Below, one piece after another: positions 22,312 through 31,236 of a stretch of DNA of 64,000 nucleotides (position 1 is its first letter; the number at the start of each line of letters is the position of its first letter). A model generated the notes under the pieces. The model saw only the letters and a list, made by a program, of their open reading frames with translations. It made no database searches and had not been told where the DNA came from. Location of the stretch: the NCBI RefSeq assembly GCF_009495745.1, contig NZ_WIDQ01000001.1, positions 310,001-374,000 on the forward strand, given 5' to 3'. This DNA is from Niveispirillum sp. SYP-B3756 (GTDB lineage Bacteria; Pseudomonadota; Alphaproteobacteria; Azospirillales; Azospirillaceae). The position numbers were made by a program, and so were the translations under genes.

Positions 22312-23211
22312 TTACGTCGGGCAGGGTGCAGAGAATACGTGCTTACTGAGAAAGTCCACGAAAGCCCGCACTTTCGGTGACGGGTATTTGCTTGCAGGCC
22401 AGAGCACATAAAACACCCCTGATCGCCGTGCATATCCCTCCAATATCGCGCGTAGTCGCCCATCCGCCAGGGGCTTCTTGACGGCAAATTCGGGCAAATA
22501 TGCAATCCCCAAGCCTTGCAGCGAAAAGCGCAGTCGCGTCTCGATGTTGTTGCAGATCATGGAGACGGGCAATTGCAGCTCGGGCTCTCCGGCAACACGG
22601 TGCAGCTCCCACGGCTCCAGCTTTCCGGTATGAGGAAAGCGATAATGCAGACAGGCGTGCCCCAGCAGATCGGCGGGAACCTGGGGGGTGCCACGGCGCA
22701 GCAGATAGTCTGGGGAAGCCACCAGCACCGAGCGGAACGAACCAAGTTTTCGAGCGACAAGGCGCGAGTCTGCCGGCTCGCCGGCCCTGATAACGGCATC
22801 GAAACCTTCTTCGACCACATCGACCAACCGGTCGGTGAAATCCAGATCCAGTACGATCTCAGGGTATTCGCGCATGAACTCCCCCAGTACCGGCAGCATC
22901 AGTGAACTCACCATCGGCAAACTGACGCGCAAACGACCGCGCGGAGCCGCCGTTGCCTGAGATAATTCCATTTCCGCGGCTTCGATCTCGGCAAGGATGC
23001 GGCGGCTGCGTTCCAGAAAGAGCGCGCCTTCAGCCGTCAGCATGACGCTGCGGGTGCTGCGGTGGAACAAGCGCACGCCCAGCCTATCCTCCAGCCGCGC
23101 CACGCTCTTGCCAACAGCGGAGGCGGACACGCCCAACAGTCGGCCAGCCGCCACGAAACTACCCGTTTCCGCAACCTGCACGAACACCACAAAGCCGCTC
23201 AGGCTATCCAT
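22312..23211 (-). CDS. LysR-family transcriptional regulator
   Basis: 299 residues: winged helix at the N terminus (FVQVAETGSFVAAGRLLGVSASAVGKSVARLEDRLGVRLFHRSTRSV) and the co-inducer domain from about residue 90. It is divergent from a quinone-oxidoreductase-like gene, and this pairing (LysR plus zinc-type dehydrogenase) is common. It probably controls that gene and itself from the 234-base region between them, where an ACCGACAT-N17-ATGTCGGT dyad (23348-23380) is visible. Confidence 0.92.
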   Translation of the reverse strand: MDSLSGFVVFVQVAETGSFVAAGRLLGVSASAVGKSVARLEDRLGVRLFHRSTRSVMLTAEGALFLERSRRILAEIEAAEMELSQATAAPRGRLRVSLPMVSSLMLPVLGEFMREYPEIVLDLDFTDRLVDVVEEGFDAVIRAGEPADSRLVARKLGSFRSVLVASPDYLLRRGTPQVPADLLGHACLHYRFPHTGKLEPWELHRVAGEPELQLPVSMICNNIETRLRFSLQGLGIAYLPEFAVKKPLADGRLRAILEGYARRSGVFYVLWPASKYPSPKVRAFVDFLSKHVFSAPCPT

Positions 23212-23445
23212 TTCACACCTCGATTGCGGACAGAAAATACCGCATAGAAAGGAACTGTACCCGGCTTTCTCTTTAATACGGAGACCTCTAACGTCACGGC
23301 CTTACCTCTCAACGAAGGGTCTGTCCGGGATGCCTCTCCGTATTTCCACCGACATTCAGGCGCATCGGCTGCATGTCGGTTCGCACAACGCCAACCATTC
23401 CCGCGCCATGCGCTGGAATGGACCTGTGGCCGGCAGGGGGCGGTG

Positions 23446-24522
23446 ATGATGACGATCTCATCTCCCAGCGTCGCCGCCGTGGTGTTTCGCAAGCACTCCA
23501 GGCTGGACGATCCGGACTGCCTTGTTGACGTGGTGAGGGAGCGCCCGGCACCCGGGCCGCACGATCTGCGCGTTGCCGTCCGCGCCGTCTCGGTTAATCC
23601 CTTGGATACCAAGATAAGAGCGGGACTGGTCGCAGCACCGGATATCGTCCACAGCCTGGGCTGGGATGCCGCCGGGATTGTGGAAGCTGTGGGCCAGGCG
23701 GTCACACTGTTCCGGCCTGGCGATAAGGTCTATTACGCTGGATCATTCGACCGAACCGGCAGCAACGCACAGTCGCACATCGTCGATGAGCGTATCGTTG
23801 CACACAAACCCGAAAGCCTGAGCTTTGCCGAAGCAGCGGCGCTGCCGCTGACCTCGCTGACAGCTTGGCAATTGCTGTTCGAGCGCCTGGGCGTGCAACC
23901 CGGCAAGCCGACCGATACCGGTAGCCTGCTGGTACTGGGCGGTGCCGGCGGGGTCGGTTCGATGCTGATCCAGCTTGCCCGCCGCCTTACGGGGTTGACA
24001 GTGATCGCCACGGCGTCACGCGCGCAAAGCCGTGACTGGTGCCTGGCCCTGGGTGCCCATCACGTCATTGACCATCGGCAGTCCCTACCGGCACAAGTCG
24101 CTGCGCTGCCGGTGCCCCCTGTCACGCACATCACGGCGCTGTCGAACACGGCTGAACACTGGGCCGAGCTGGCGGCGTTGATTGCACCGCAGGGACGGCT
24201 CGGCATCATTACCGATCATGATACGCTAGATGCCGTACCGTTCAAGGCCAAGAGCGTGTCGCTGCATTGGGAAATGGTCTTCACACGCCCGCTGTTTGGC
24301 ACGCCGGACATGGTGGCGCAGCATCGCGTCCTCAAGGAAGTGGCCGCACTGGTCGATGCTGGCGTGTTGCGCTCCACTGCCAACCGCATATTCCAACCGC
24401 TAAACGCCGCCAGTTTGCGCGAGGCCCACCGGCTGGTGGAAAGCGGTGGCATAACGGGCAAAGTCGTGGTGGCGTGTTCCGCAGAAGACGCGGAGCAGGA
24501 ACGTCGGGAAGCTGTACAATAG
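23446..24522 (+). CDS. Zinc-type alcohol dehydrogenase/quinone oxidoreductase family protein
   Basis: 358 residues of the MDR superfamily. An N-terminal GroES-like fold (GPHDLRVAVRAVSVNPLDTKIRAG) is followed by a Rossmann domain with VLGGAGGVGSMLIQLAR for NADPH. Catalytic zinc cysteines of true alcohol dehydrogenases are absent, as in the zinc-independent ZADH/quinone reductase subgroup. It probably reduces a quinone or enone in a stress response under the divergent LysR gene. The start is one of GTG-ATG-ATG (23443-23451); ATG 23446 is five bases after AGGGGG-CGGTG. Confidence 0.9.
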   Translation: MMTISSPSVAAVVFRKHSRLDDPDCLVDVVRERPAPGPHDLRVAVRAVSVNPLDTKIRAGLVAAPDIVHSLGWDAAGIVEAVGQAVTLFRPGDKVYYAGSFDRTGSNAQSHIVDERIVAHKPESLSFAEAAALPLTSLTAWQLLFERLGVQPGKPTDTGSLLVLGGAGGVGSMLIQLARRLTGLTVIATASRAQSRDWCLALGAHHVIDHRQSLPAQVAALPVPPVTHITALSNTAEHWAELAALIAPQGRLGIITDHDTLDAVPFKAKSVSLHWEMVFTRPLFGTPDMVAQHRVLKEVAALVDAGVLRSTANRIFQPLNAASLREAHRLVESGGITGKVVVACSAEDAEQERREAVQ

Positions 24523-24563
24523 CCATTATTGTCAACGATTTCCGACCAGTTTGCACCAGACGA

Positions 24564-24594
24564 ATTGGAGGCGGTCCAGCCGGCCGCCTCCAAT
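24564..24594 (+). terminator. Terminator hairpin after the oxidoreductase gene
   Basis: ATTGGAGGCGG, a 9-base loop, CCGCCTCCAAT: a perfect 11-bp stem 41 bases after the stop, followed by CTTCTGTC. The tail is only moderately T-rich. Confidence 0.55.
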
Positions 24595-24619
24595 CTTCTG
24601 TCATCTATGCCGGCCATTT

Positions 24620-24712
24620 ATACCAATCCGTCTTGATCGTGACCGATCAAGACGGATTTCATATTCCCTCGAGCGCCGGGCGGCGGCATCTGCTGCCTTG
24701 GCAGATTGGTAT
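24620..24712. repeat. Four-hairpin element family, truncated copy C with perfect inverted ends
   Basis: ATACCAATC (24620-24628) and GATTGGTAT (24704-24712) are perfect 9-bp inverted ends. Inside are a 14-bp hairpin (ATCCGTCTTGATCG, loop TGAC, CGATCAAGACGGAT; 24626-24657), then the family core CCCTCGAGCGCCGGGCGGC and HP1 GGCGGC/GCTGCC with loop ATCT (24682-24697; one G-T wobble). HP2 to HP4 are missing. The right end reaches the stop codon of the alpha-2-macroglobulin gene. Confidence 0.72.
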
Positions 24713-27700
24713 TACTTGGCCAGCACCGTCAGGCTGCCCGACGCGGTACGGGCAAAACGGCTGCCGTCCACCAGATCATCCAGGCGGGCCGCCGGCAGGG
24801 TGAAGCTGCCGGGTGTCAGGGCGCGTGCCAGATAGACAAGCCGGAAGCTACCGCTTTCCGGCATCCCGTCCAGGGCGGCGATGAAACGGTCATCGCGGAA
24901 CTCCACCCGCGCCGCATCCGACAGTTCACCCAGCCAGGACAAGTCCCCCAACTGCGCGCTGCCGGCCAGCCGCACATTCTCCACCACCAGACCGCCGGGC
25001 AGCGGGTCGGTCAGCAGCAGCGGCGTGGTGATGGGCCGGTCGGCCTTGCCTTCCAGCACCACCACCAGCAGGTCGCCATTGCGGATGCGGGCCAGATTGG
25101 CCGGCTTGCCCTTGGTGTCCATGATCTGACGGGTCAGCGACAGGCCTTCCGCCGCTTCCTTGTCGGCCTTGGCCAGGATCGCGGCGGTGGCGGTCAGGCT
25201 GTTGACCGGGCGGTCGCCATTATTGCGCACGGTCAGCTTGGCTTCCGCCCCGGCAAGCGGGCGGATCACCGGCCGGTCACCCGTCACCGCCTGCCCGTTG
25301 ATCACCAGATTCAGCGGCCCACCCCGCCCGGCCACCGCCTCCGCCGCCAGCAGCAGCCAGGCATGTTCCTGGGTGGAGGTATGGGCGGCATCGCGCAGCA
25401 GCGGTTCCAAGGCGGCCAGTTCGGCATCGATCAGCCCGCCATCGGCATTGGCCCCGATCAGCAGGGCCAACACGGCGGCGCGGTCGCGCAGGGTGCTGCC
25501 GAAATCATGGATGCCGACAGCCACCGGCAAGGGCTCATCCAGCCGGGCGAAGATGCCGGCCGCGCGCTCCCCATCCCCCAGCGCCGCATAGGCCGCCGCC
25601 ACCTGGGCCCGTGCCAGCCGGGTGGGCGTGCGGGCATAGAAAGTTTCCTGGAAGAAGCGCAGCGGCTTGATATCAATCGCCTTGGCCCGCGCCGCCGTAT
25701 AGAGCGCATAGGCCCGTGCCGGCAGTTCCGCATCCTCGATCCAGCTATTGCCGATGGAGCGGACCAGATAATCCATGCCCCGGCGATAGGCATCGTCGGG
25801 CACGGCATAGCCGGCCTCCCGCGACCGGGTCAGCACATCCAGGGCAAAAGCGGTCAGCCAGACATCACCCACCCCGTCATGCGACCAGAGCGAGAAGGCA
25901 CCATCGGCCCGCTGGTGGCTGACCAGCCGTTCCACCAGATCGTCGGCCTTGGCCTTCAGCTTGTCATCCGCCGGCAGGCCGGCGGCCTTGGCCCATTCAT
26001 TGGAACCGGCCAGGGGCAGCAGGCGGGCCGCCAACTGGTCGGCCGAGCCGAAGGGTTGGCTGTCCAGCGCCAACAGGCTGGCCGCCGCGTCCAGCAGCGG
26101 CCGGCTGCCCAGCATCGCCACACGGGTAGCATTGCCGGCCACCGGGCCATCGGTCTTAGGCGCGGTCAGCGCCACCTGGGCACCGGGGGCGATGCGGCCA
26201 CGGGCCTCCACCACCGTCAGCGGATGGGCGGGGCGGATATTCACCGGCAGGCGGCGGGTCAGGCTGTAGCCTTCCGGCCCCTTCACCGTCAGCACCAGCA
26301 CGCCATAGCCGGGATCACCGGCCAGCAGGCTGCGGGTCGCCGTCACCTTGGTACCCTTGCGCAGCCCCTTGAAGACCTGTTCGGCCTTGCCTTCCAGCTT
26401 CACCGGGCCTTCCGTGCCCAGCGTCAGCGTGTAGGTGCCGTTGGGACCGGAGAGATTATCCAGTCTGAACGTGACCTGGGCCTTGTCGCCCGGTGCGACA
26501 AAGGCCGGCAGCACGGCATCGGCCACCACCGGGTCACGCACATCCATCGCCGCATGACCAGTGCCGACCTTGCCATCGCTCCAGGCCAGCGCCGTCAGGG
26601 CCAGCCGCGTCTGCGTGTCGGGCAGGGTCAGGGTGACAGTGGCCTTGCCATCCGCCCCCACCTGCACAATGCCGGAATGCAGCGCCGTCACCGGGCCGTT
26701 GCGCAACGCTGGTGCGGCCACCGGGGGTCGCGGCGGCGTGCGGCCGGCATCGGCCGGGGTCGCGGGGGCAGCCGGCGGGGCGGCGGCCACCGGCGTTTCC
26801 GCCGGGCCGACCAGCCGGCCATAGACGTCACGCAGTTCCACCGACAGGCGGCGCTTGCCGAAGAACCAGCCCACCGGGTCCAGCGCCAGGCGGTCACCCA
26901 GCCGGGCGATCCCTTCATCCACCGCCGTCACCGCCAGCCGCACCGTGGCACCGGGTTCCGCCCCGGTGATGGTGACGGGAATGCTGACAGGTCCGCGCGG
27001 ATGCACGCCGGCGGGCGGCGCCATTTCCACCTTCAAGGTACGGTCGGCCGGATCGGCCGCAACCCAGCCCATGCCCAGCGCGCGGCGCGGCGGGGTGCGG
27101 CTGGCCGGATCGGCGGGGGCGAAGGCGGTGGCCAGCACATAGGCCCCCGCTGTCACATCGGCCGGCAGCGGAATATCCAGGAAGGCACCCTCGGTGCCGA
27201 TTTCCTTCACCATCACCTGCCGTATGGCACGATCTGCCAGGGCAACGGTGACGGTGCCGGCATAAGGCGGCTTCACGAAGACGCGCGCCGTCTCCCCCGG
27301 TTTGTGCAGCGGCTGCATCACAGCCACTTCCACCGCGTCCGGCGTCTCCCCCACCTTGGCGCTGACCCACCAGCCGGCCGAGAAGCGCAGGGAACTGGCA
27401 ATGCCAGTGGCCGGGTCGAACACTTCCAGCCGGTAACGGCCGGCGCGCACCTGCTCTTCGATCAGGCCGGGCTTGTCGCTGGCGACATCGACGCTGCCAC
27501 CGGTCAGCCGCTTGTCGCGCACCGTGGTGCGATATTCCCAGCGCCCATCGGCAGCGTACCAGTCATAATCATACTCTTCCTCGAACAGCTCCCAGGACAG
27601 ACCCTTGCGGGTCTGCGCCTGTCCATCCGGGGCAATGGCGACGACGTTGACGGCAACCGTCGCCCCTTCCGGCACGGCATCACCGCTGAAATTGGGCTTC

Positions 27701-29556
27701 AGCCCCAGGGCGAAGGCCTGATGATCAACCGGCAGCACCATGTCGCGGTCCACCGGGCGGCCGCCGACATCATGCAGCGTGGCGCGCAGCACGGCCTCCA
27801 GCGGGCGGGTGGTCTCCGGCAGTTTGCCCAGATCCACCGCCACGCGGGCCTGCCCGTCCGGGCCGGTGGTGAAGCCCGGCAGGGTGCGCTTTTCCGGGGC
27901 CAGCGGCTTCTGCGCCAGACCGAACCGGTACCCCTCCAGCCCCGGATAAGGCCGGTCGGCCGGGCGCAGCAGCACCGTCAGTTCGCCCTGCAGGCGGGCA
28001 GCAGGGCCACCCGCCAGATAACGGCCATCCACCGACAGGGTCAGCTTGCCATCGGCACCGATGCGGGGCCGGTCGGCCGCCAGATCGAATTCCAGCCGGA
28101 CCGGCGCCACCTCCCCGACATTGAACTGAACGCGGCCGATGGCGGGACCATTAGCGTCGGCATGGGCGGTGGCCGTCCAACGGCCTGCCGGGGCATTGGC
28201 CGGCAGTTCGATTCGCAGCAGATGCCCGCCGGCGCCTTGATCATCGGCAACCCGGCGCTCCACCTCCAGCCCATCGGGGCGGAACAGCTTCACGGTCAGC
28301 TTCTGCCCGGCCGCGGCGCGGCCATCGGCGTCGCGCACCAGCCCGATCAGATAGAGCGCGTCGCCAGGGCGATAGGCGCCCCGGTCGCTGACCAGATAGG
28401 CATCCAGGGCACCGGGATTGAGCCGGCCACCATCACCGCGCCCGGCCAGTTCCACGGCGGGCGTGCCGAAATCCAGCAGGGAGAAGCCGCCATCCGGGCT
28501 GGCGGCGAACAGGGCCTGCGGGGCGGCATCATCCTTGCCGCCCACCTGTTGCGGGCTGAACTGGGCCAGCCCGTCGGGGCCGGTGGTGACACGGCCCAGT
28601 TCCTGTTTGTTGCGGGCCACCAGCCGCAGTTCCACCCCCGCCAGCGGCTTGGCTCCGGCCAGGGAGCGGGCGAAGACATAGAGCCCGTTGGCCGCCTTGA
28701 AACTGGTCAAGCCGACATCGGAGACGACGAACCATTGGGTGGCCCGCTGGTCCCAGGCCACCATGGGCAGGGCGGCATTTTCCGCCACCGCGACATAGAC
28801 ACCCGGCGCCAGCTTGCCCAGCACGGCATCAATGGGGAACGGTGTCTGCACGGCGCGGTTGCGCTGGCCGCCCATGGCCATTTCGCCCTTCCACACCACC
28901 TGGCCCTTCTGGTCCAGAATGTCGCCGACCTCAAAATCGGTCATGGTCTGGTTGATACGGCCGTAATAAATCTGCTCCACCAGGGCGCGGTCATTGACGC
29001 GCAGCACAGAGACACGGGCACGGTCGATATTCACGCCGCGCAGCGGCAGCCCCTCCGCGCCGACACGCGGCAGCAGATAACCCTGGCCCCGGAAGGCCAG
29101 CACCGCCTTGCGGTCGGCCACCTGCACTTCACGCGTGATCGCCCCGGCCAGCTTTTCCTTGCCATTGGCGCTGGGCAGGTCGGCCTTGATAGTGATGGTA
29201 TAGCGCTGACCATGGTTCAGCCCTTCCAGGCAGAGATCACGGTCGCGCGCCGTCACCGTCACCGGGTCGGCCGGGGCCACGGTGACGAAGCGGGCCAGAT
29301 CCAGGCCCTTGCGCGGCCGGGGCAGGGAGCGGGTGAAGTTGAAACAAACCTGCGGCTTGTCCCGTTCAGAGGCCACATCCACGCCCGACAGCTCAAACGG
29401 CCGTTCCGCCGCCGGCACGGCCGACGGCTTGGGCGGCGGTGCCGCCGGTGGCGGGGGCGGTGCATCCGCCGGGGGACGGGACTCTTGTGCGGAGACGGCG
29501 GTGGCCAGGGCCAGACCAGAGACAAGCAGCAGGGCGGCGGGAAGTCGCGGCATCAT
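24712..29556 (-). CDS. Alpha-2-macroglobulin family protein lacking the thioester motif
   Basis: 1614 residues, the largest gene here. Signal peptide MMPRLPAALLLVSGLALATAVSA; no lipobox cysteine, so secreted to the periplasm, not anchored. Successive macroglobulin (MG) domains follow with the YLVSDRGAYRPGDALYLIGLVRD bait-side motif, an A2M domain (VTLTLPDTQTRLALTALAW, about 940-960), and the alpha/alpha toroid (DDLVERLVSHQRADGAFSLW). Where thioester members have G-C-x-E-Q, this one has GSADQ (residues 1170-1174), so no covalent trapping is possible. Members of the YfaS type also lack it. No penicillin-binding protein 1C gene is adjacent. It may inhibit proteases non-covalently. Convergent with the oxidoreductase gene. 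Confidence 0.92.
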   Translation of the reverse strand: MMPRLPAALLLVSGLALATAVSAQESRPPADAPPPPPAAPPPKPSAVPAAERPFELSGVDVASERDKPQVCFNFTRSLPRPRKGLDLARFVTVAPADPVTVTARDRDLCLEGLNHGQRYTITIKADLPSANGKEKLAGAITREVQVADRKAVLAFRGQGYLLPRVGAEGLPLRGVNIDRARVSVLRVNDRALVEQIYYGRINQTMTDFEVGDILDQKGQVVWKGEMAMGGQRNRAVQTPFPIDAVLGKLAPGVYVAVAENAALPMVAWDQRATQWFVVSDVGLTSFKAANGLYVFARSLAGAKPLAGVELRLVARNKQELGRVTTGPDGLAQFSPQQVGGKDDAAPQALFAASPDGGFSLLDFGTPAVELAGRGDGGRLNPGALDAYLVSDRGAYRPGDALYLIGLVRDADGRAAAGQKLTVKLFRPDGLEVERRVADDQGAGGHLLRIELPANAPAGRWTATAHADANGPAIGRVQFNVGEVAPVRLEFDLAADRPRIGADGKLTLSVDGRYLAGGPAARLQGELTVLLRPADRPYPGLEGYRFGLAQKPLAPEKRTLPGFTTGPDGQARVAVDLGKLPETTRPLEAVLRATLHDVGGRPVDRDMVLPVDHQAFALGLKPNFSGDAVPEGATVAVNVVAIAPDGQAQTRKGLSWELFEEEYDYDWYAADGRWEYRTTVRDKRLTGGSVDVASDKPGLIEEQVRAGRYRLEVFDPATGIASSLRFSAGWWVSAKVGETPDAVEVAVMQPLHKPGETARVFVKPPYAGTVTVALADRAIRQVMVKEIGTEGAFLDIPLPADVTAGAYVLATAFAPADPASRTPPRRALGMGWVAADPADRTLKVEMAPPAGVHPRGPVSIPVTITGAEPGATVRLAVTAVDEGIARLGDRLALDPVGWFFGKRRLSVELRDVYGRLVGPAETPVAAAPPAAPATPADAGRTPPRPPVAAPALRNGPVTALHSGIVQVGADGKATVTLTLPDTQTRLALTALAWSDGKVGTGHAAMDVRDPVVADAVLPAFVAPGDKAQVTFRLDNLSGPNGTYTLTLGTEGPVKLEGKAEQVFKGLRKGTKVTATRSLLAGDPGYGVLVLTVKGPEGYSLTRRLPVNIRPAHPLTVVEARGRIAPGAQVALTAPKTDGPVAGNATRVAMLGSRPLLDAAASLLALDSQPFGSADQLAARLLPLAGSNEWAKAAGLPADDKLKAKADDLVERLVSHQRADGAFSLWSHDGVGDVWLTAFALDVLTRSREAGYAVPDDAYRRGMDYLVRSIGNSWIEDAELPARAYALYTAARAKAIDIKPLRFFQETFYARTPTRLARAQVAAAYAALGDGERAAGIFARLDEPLPVAVGIHDFGSTLRDRAAVLALLIGANADGGLIDAELAALEPLLRDAAHTSTQEHAWLLLAAEAVAGRGGPLNLVINGQAVTGDRPVIRPLAGAEAKLTVRNNGDRPVNSLTATAAILAKADKEAAEGLSLTRQIMDTKGKPANLARIRNGDLLVVVLEGKADRPITTPLLLTDPLPGGLVVENVRLAGSAQLGDLSWLGELSDAARVEFRDDRFIAALDGMPESGSFRLVYLARALTPGSFTLPAARLDDLVDGSRFARTASGSLTVLAK

Positions 29557-29762
29557 CGGGCGGGGGCTGTTATGGCGGCGGGTGGAATGGAGCAGGCAAG
29601 CAGATGGTGTACAACATATAGGCCCGCAATATGGCACGGCCGGGGCCAACAGGACGCTGTTTTCAGCCGCTTTGCAACAACACCGTTGCGATGCGGCCTT
29701 GAACTTGCCGCCTTTGGCGTTCCTAATCCCAACCTTGGGCCAAAATTAACCAAAAATATCGG

Positions 29763-31202
29763 ATGACCATGACACCGCCCCCCGCCTCCACGCTGGATGA
29801 TGATGACAGCCCCAAGGCGCGGCGGGTTGGCATTGACTGGCCGCGCCTGACGCTCTGGCTGGGCATCATCGCACTCGCCGGGCCGGCGGTGTGGAACGGC
29901 TTCGCCATCGTCTTCTTTGATACTGGCGGCTATATCCGCCGCGTGCTGGATGGCAGCCTGGAGGCAGGGCGATCCGTCTTTTACGGCCTGTTCCTCTATG
30001 CCAGCTCGCTGGGCTGGCTCAGCTTCTGGGGGCCGGTGCTGGTGCAATGCGCCGCCACCTTGTGGCTGATCCATCTTTGCCTGCGGGCGCACGCCATCGG
30101 CCCCGCCGGCTGGCCACCGCAGGCACGGGCGGGGGCGATGGCGCTGGTCTTATCCGCCCTGACCGGGATCGCCTGGTACAGCAGCCAGTTGATGCCGGAC
30201 ATCTGGATGCCGCTGTTGGTGCTCAGCCTGTGGTTGCTGGGCTTCAAGGGCTACACATTGTCAGTACGCGAACGAACCGGTGTGGCACTGATCGCCCTGT
30301 TCTCCCTGCTGTCGCATATGAGCGGGATGGCGCTGGCCATCGGGCTGGTGGCGGCCACCGGTGCCGCCCGGCTGCTGGCGCCCCGGCTGGGCTGGAATAT
30401 CCAGCCGCGCGTGCTGCCGCCCTTTGCCATCGTTGCCGCCAGCCTGATTTTGATGCCGCTGGCGCATCTGGCCCTGGTGGGCCATGCCGGCTATACGCCG
30501 GGCGGCCCCTTCTTTCTCTATGGACGGCTGGTGCAGGATGGGTTGGCCCAGCGCTATCTGGCTGACCATTGCCCCAAAGATGGCAGCCCCGCCCCCTATA
30601 AGCTCTGCGCCCTGCAAAACCGGCTACCCGACAATGCCAATGACTTCCTCTGGCACGAGGACAGCCCCCTGAACGATATCGGCGGCTGGAAAGGGGCAGA
30701 GCCGGAACTGGCTGCCCTGGTGAGGGCCACCATCCTGGCCTATCCCGGCCACTTCCTGACCACCGCGCTGCAAGCCACCGGGGAACAGTTGCTGACCATC
30801 GGCAGCGGCGACGGGCTGACGGAATGGCAATATATGACGCGGCGGGTGTTCGATCGCATGTTGCCCGCCCAGCAGGATTTGGAATTCAACGCGGCCCGGC
30901 AGCAGAAAGAAGAGATCAGCCCCGCCCTGTTCACCGCCCTGAACCGGGTCCATGTGCCCGCAGGCTATCTGTCGATGATCGGGTTGCTGCTGGTGATCGG
31001 CTGGGGTCTGCGGCGGGACCGGCATGATCTGGCAGCATTTGCCCTGTTCGTGGCGCTGGCCCTGCTGGGCAATGCCTTCATCAATGGCGCCCTGTCCAAC
31101 CCGCATGACCGCTATCAAAGCCGGATGATCTGGCTGGCCACCATGGTGGTGACCATGGCAGCCGTGGCCTGGCGAGAGGGAAAGCGGTCAGGTCAGGATT
31201 GA
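29763..31202 (+). CDS. Polytopic membrane protein of unknown function
   Basis: 479 residues with about nine to ten hydrophobic spans (first at ~28-50). A long soluble loop (about 250-360) between spans contains HCPKDGSPAPYKLCALQNRLPDNANDFLWHEDSPL, with conserved-looking Cys pairs, and LSNPHDRYQSRMIWL lies before the last span. The layout (N-terminal spans with an early acidic residue in FFDTGGY, large loop) recalls GT-C fold glycosyltransferases, but I see no decisive motif. Divergent from the alpha-2-macroglobulin gene by 206 bases. Function unknown. Confidence 0.75.
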   Translation: MTMTPPPASTLDDDDSPKARRVGIDWPRLTLWLGIIALAGPAVWNGFAIVFFDTGGYIRRVLDGSLEAGRSVFYGLFLYASSLGWLSFWGPVLVQCAATLWLIHLCLRAHAIGPAGWPPQARAGAMALVLSALTGIAWYSSQLMPDIWMPLLVLSLWLLGFKGYTLSVRERTGVALIALFSLLSHMSGMALAIGLVAATGAARLLAPRLGWNIQPRVLPPFAIVAASLILMPLAHLALVGHAGYTPGGPFFLYGRLVQDGLAQRYLADHCPKDGSPAPYKLCALQNRLPDNANDFLWHEDSPLNDIGGWKGAEPELAALVRATILAYPGHFLTTALQATGEQLLTIGSGDGLTEWQYMTRRVFDRMLPAQQDLEFNAARQQKEEISPALFTALNRVHVPAGYLSMIGLLLVIGWGLRRDRHDLAAFALFVALALLGNAFINGALSNPHDRYQSRMIWLATMVVTMAAVAWREGKRSGQD

Positions 31203-31236
31203 ATGAAACGGCTTCAGTAAGCAGTTGATTTAATCG

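Noticed and set aside
24706-29766. A very long open frame on the plus strand opposite the alpha-2-macroglobulin gene
   Set aside because: High GC and codon bias of the real minus-strand gene keep the antisense frame open. Its translation is rich in His, Gln, Arg and Gly without any domain pattern.
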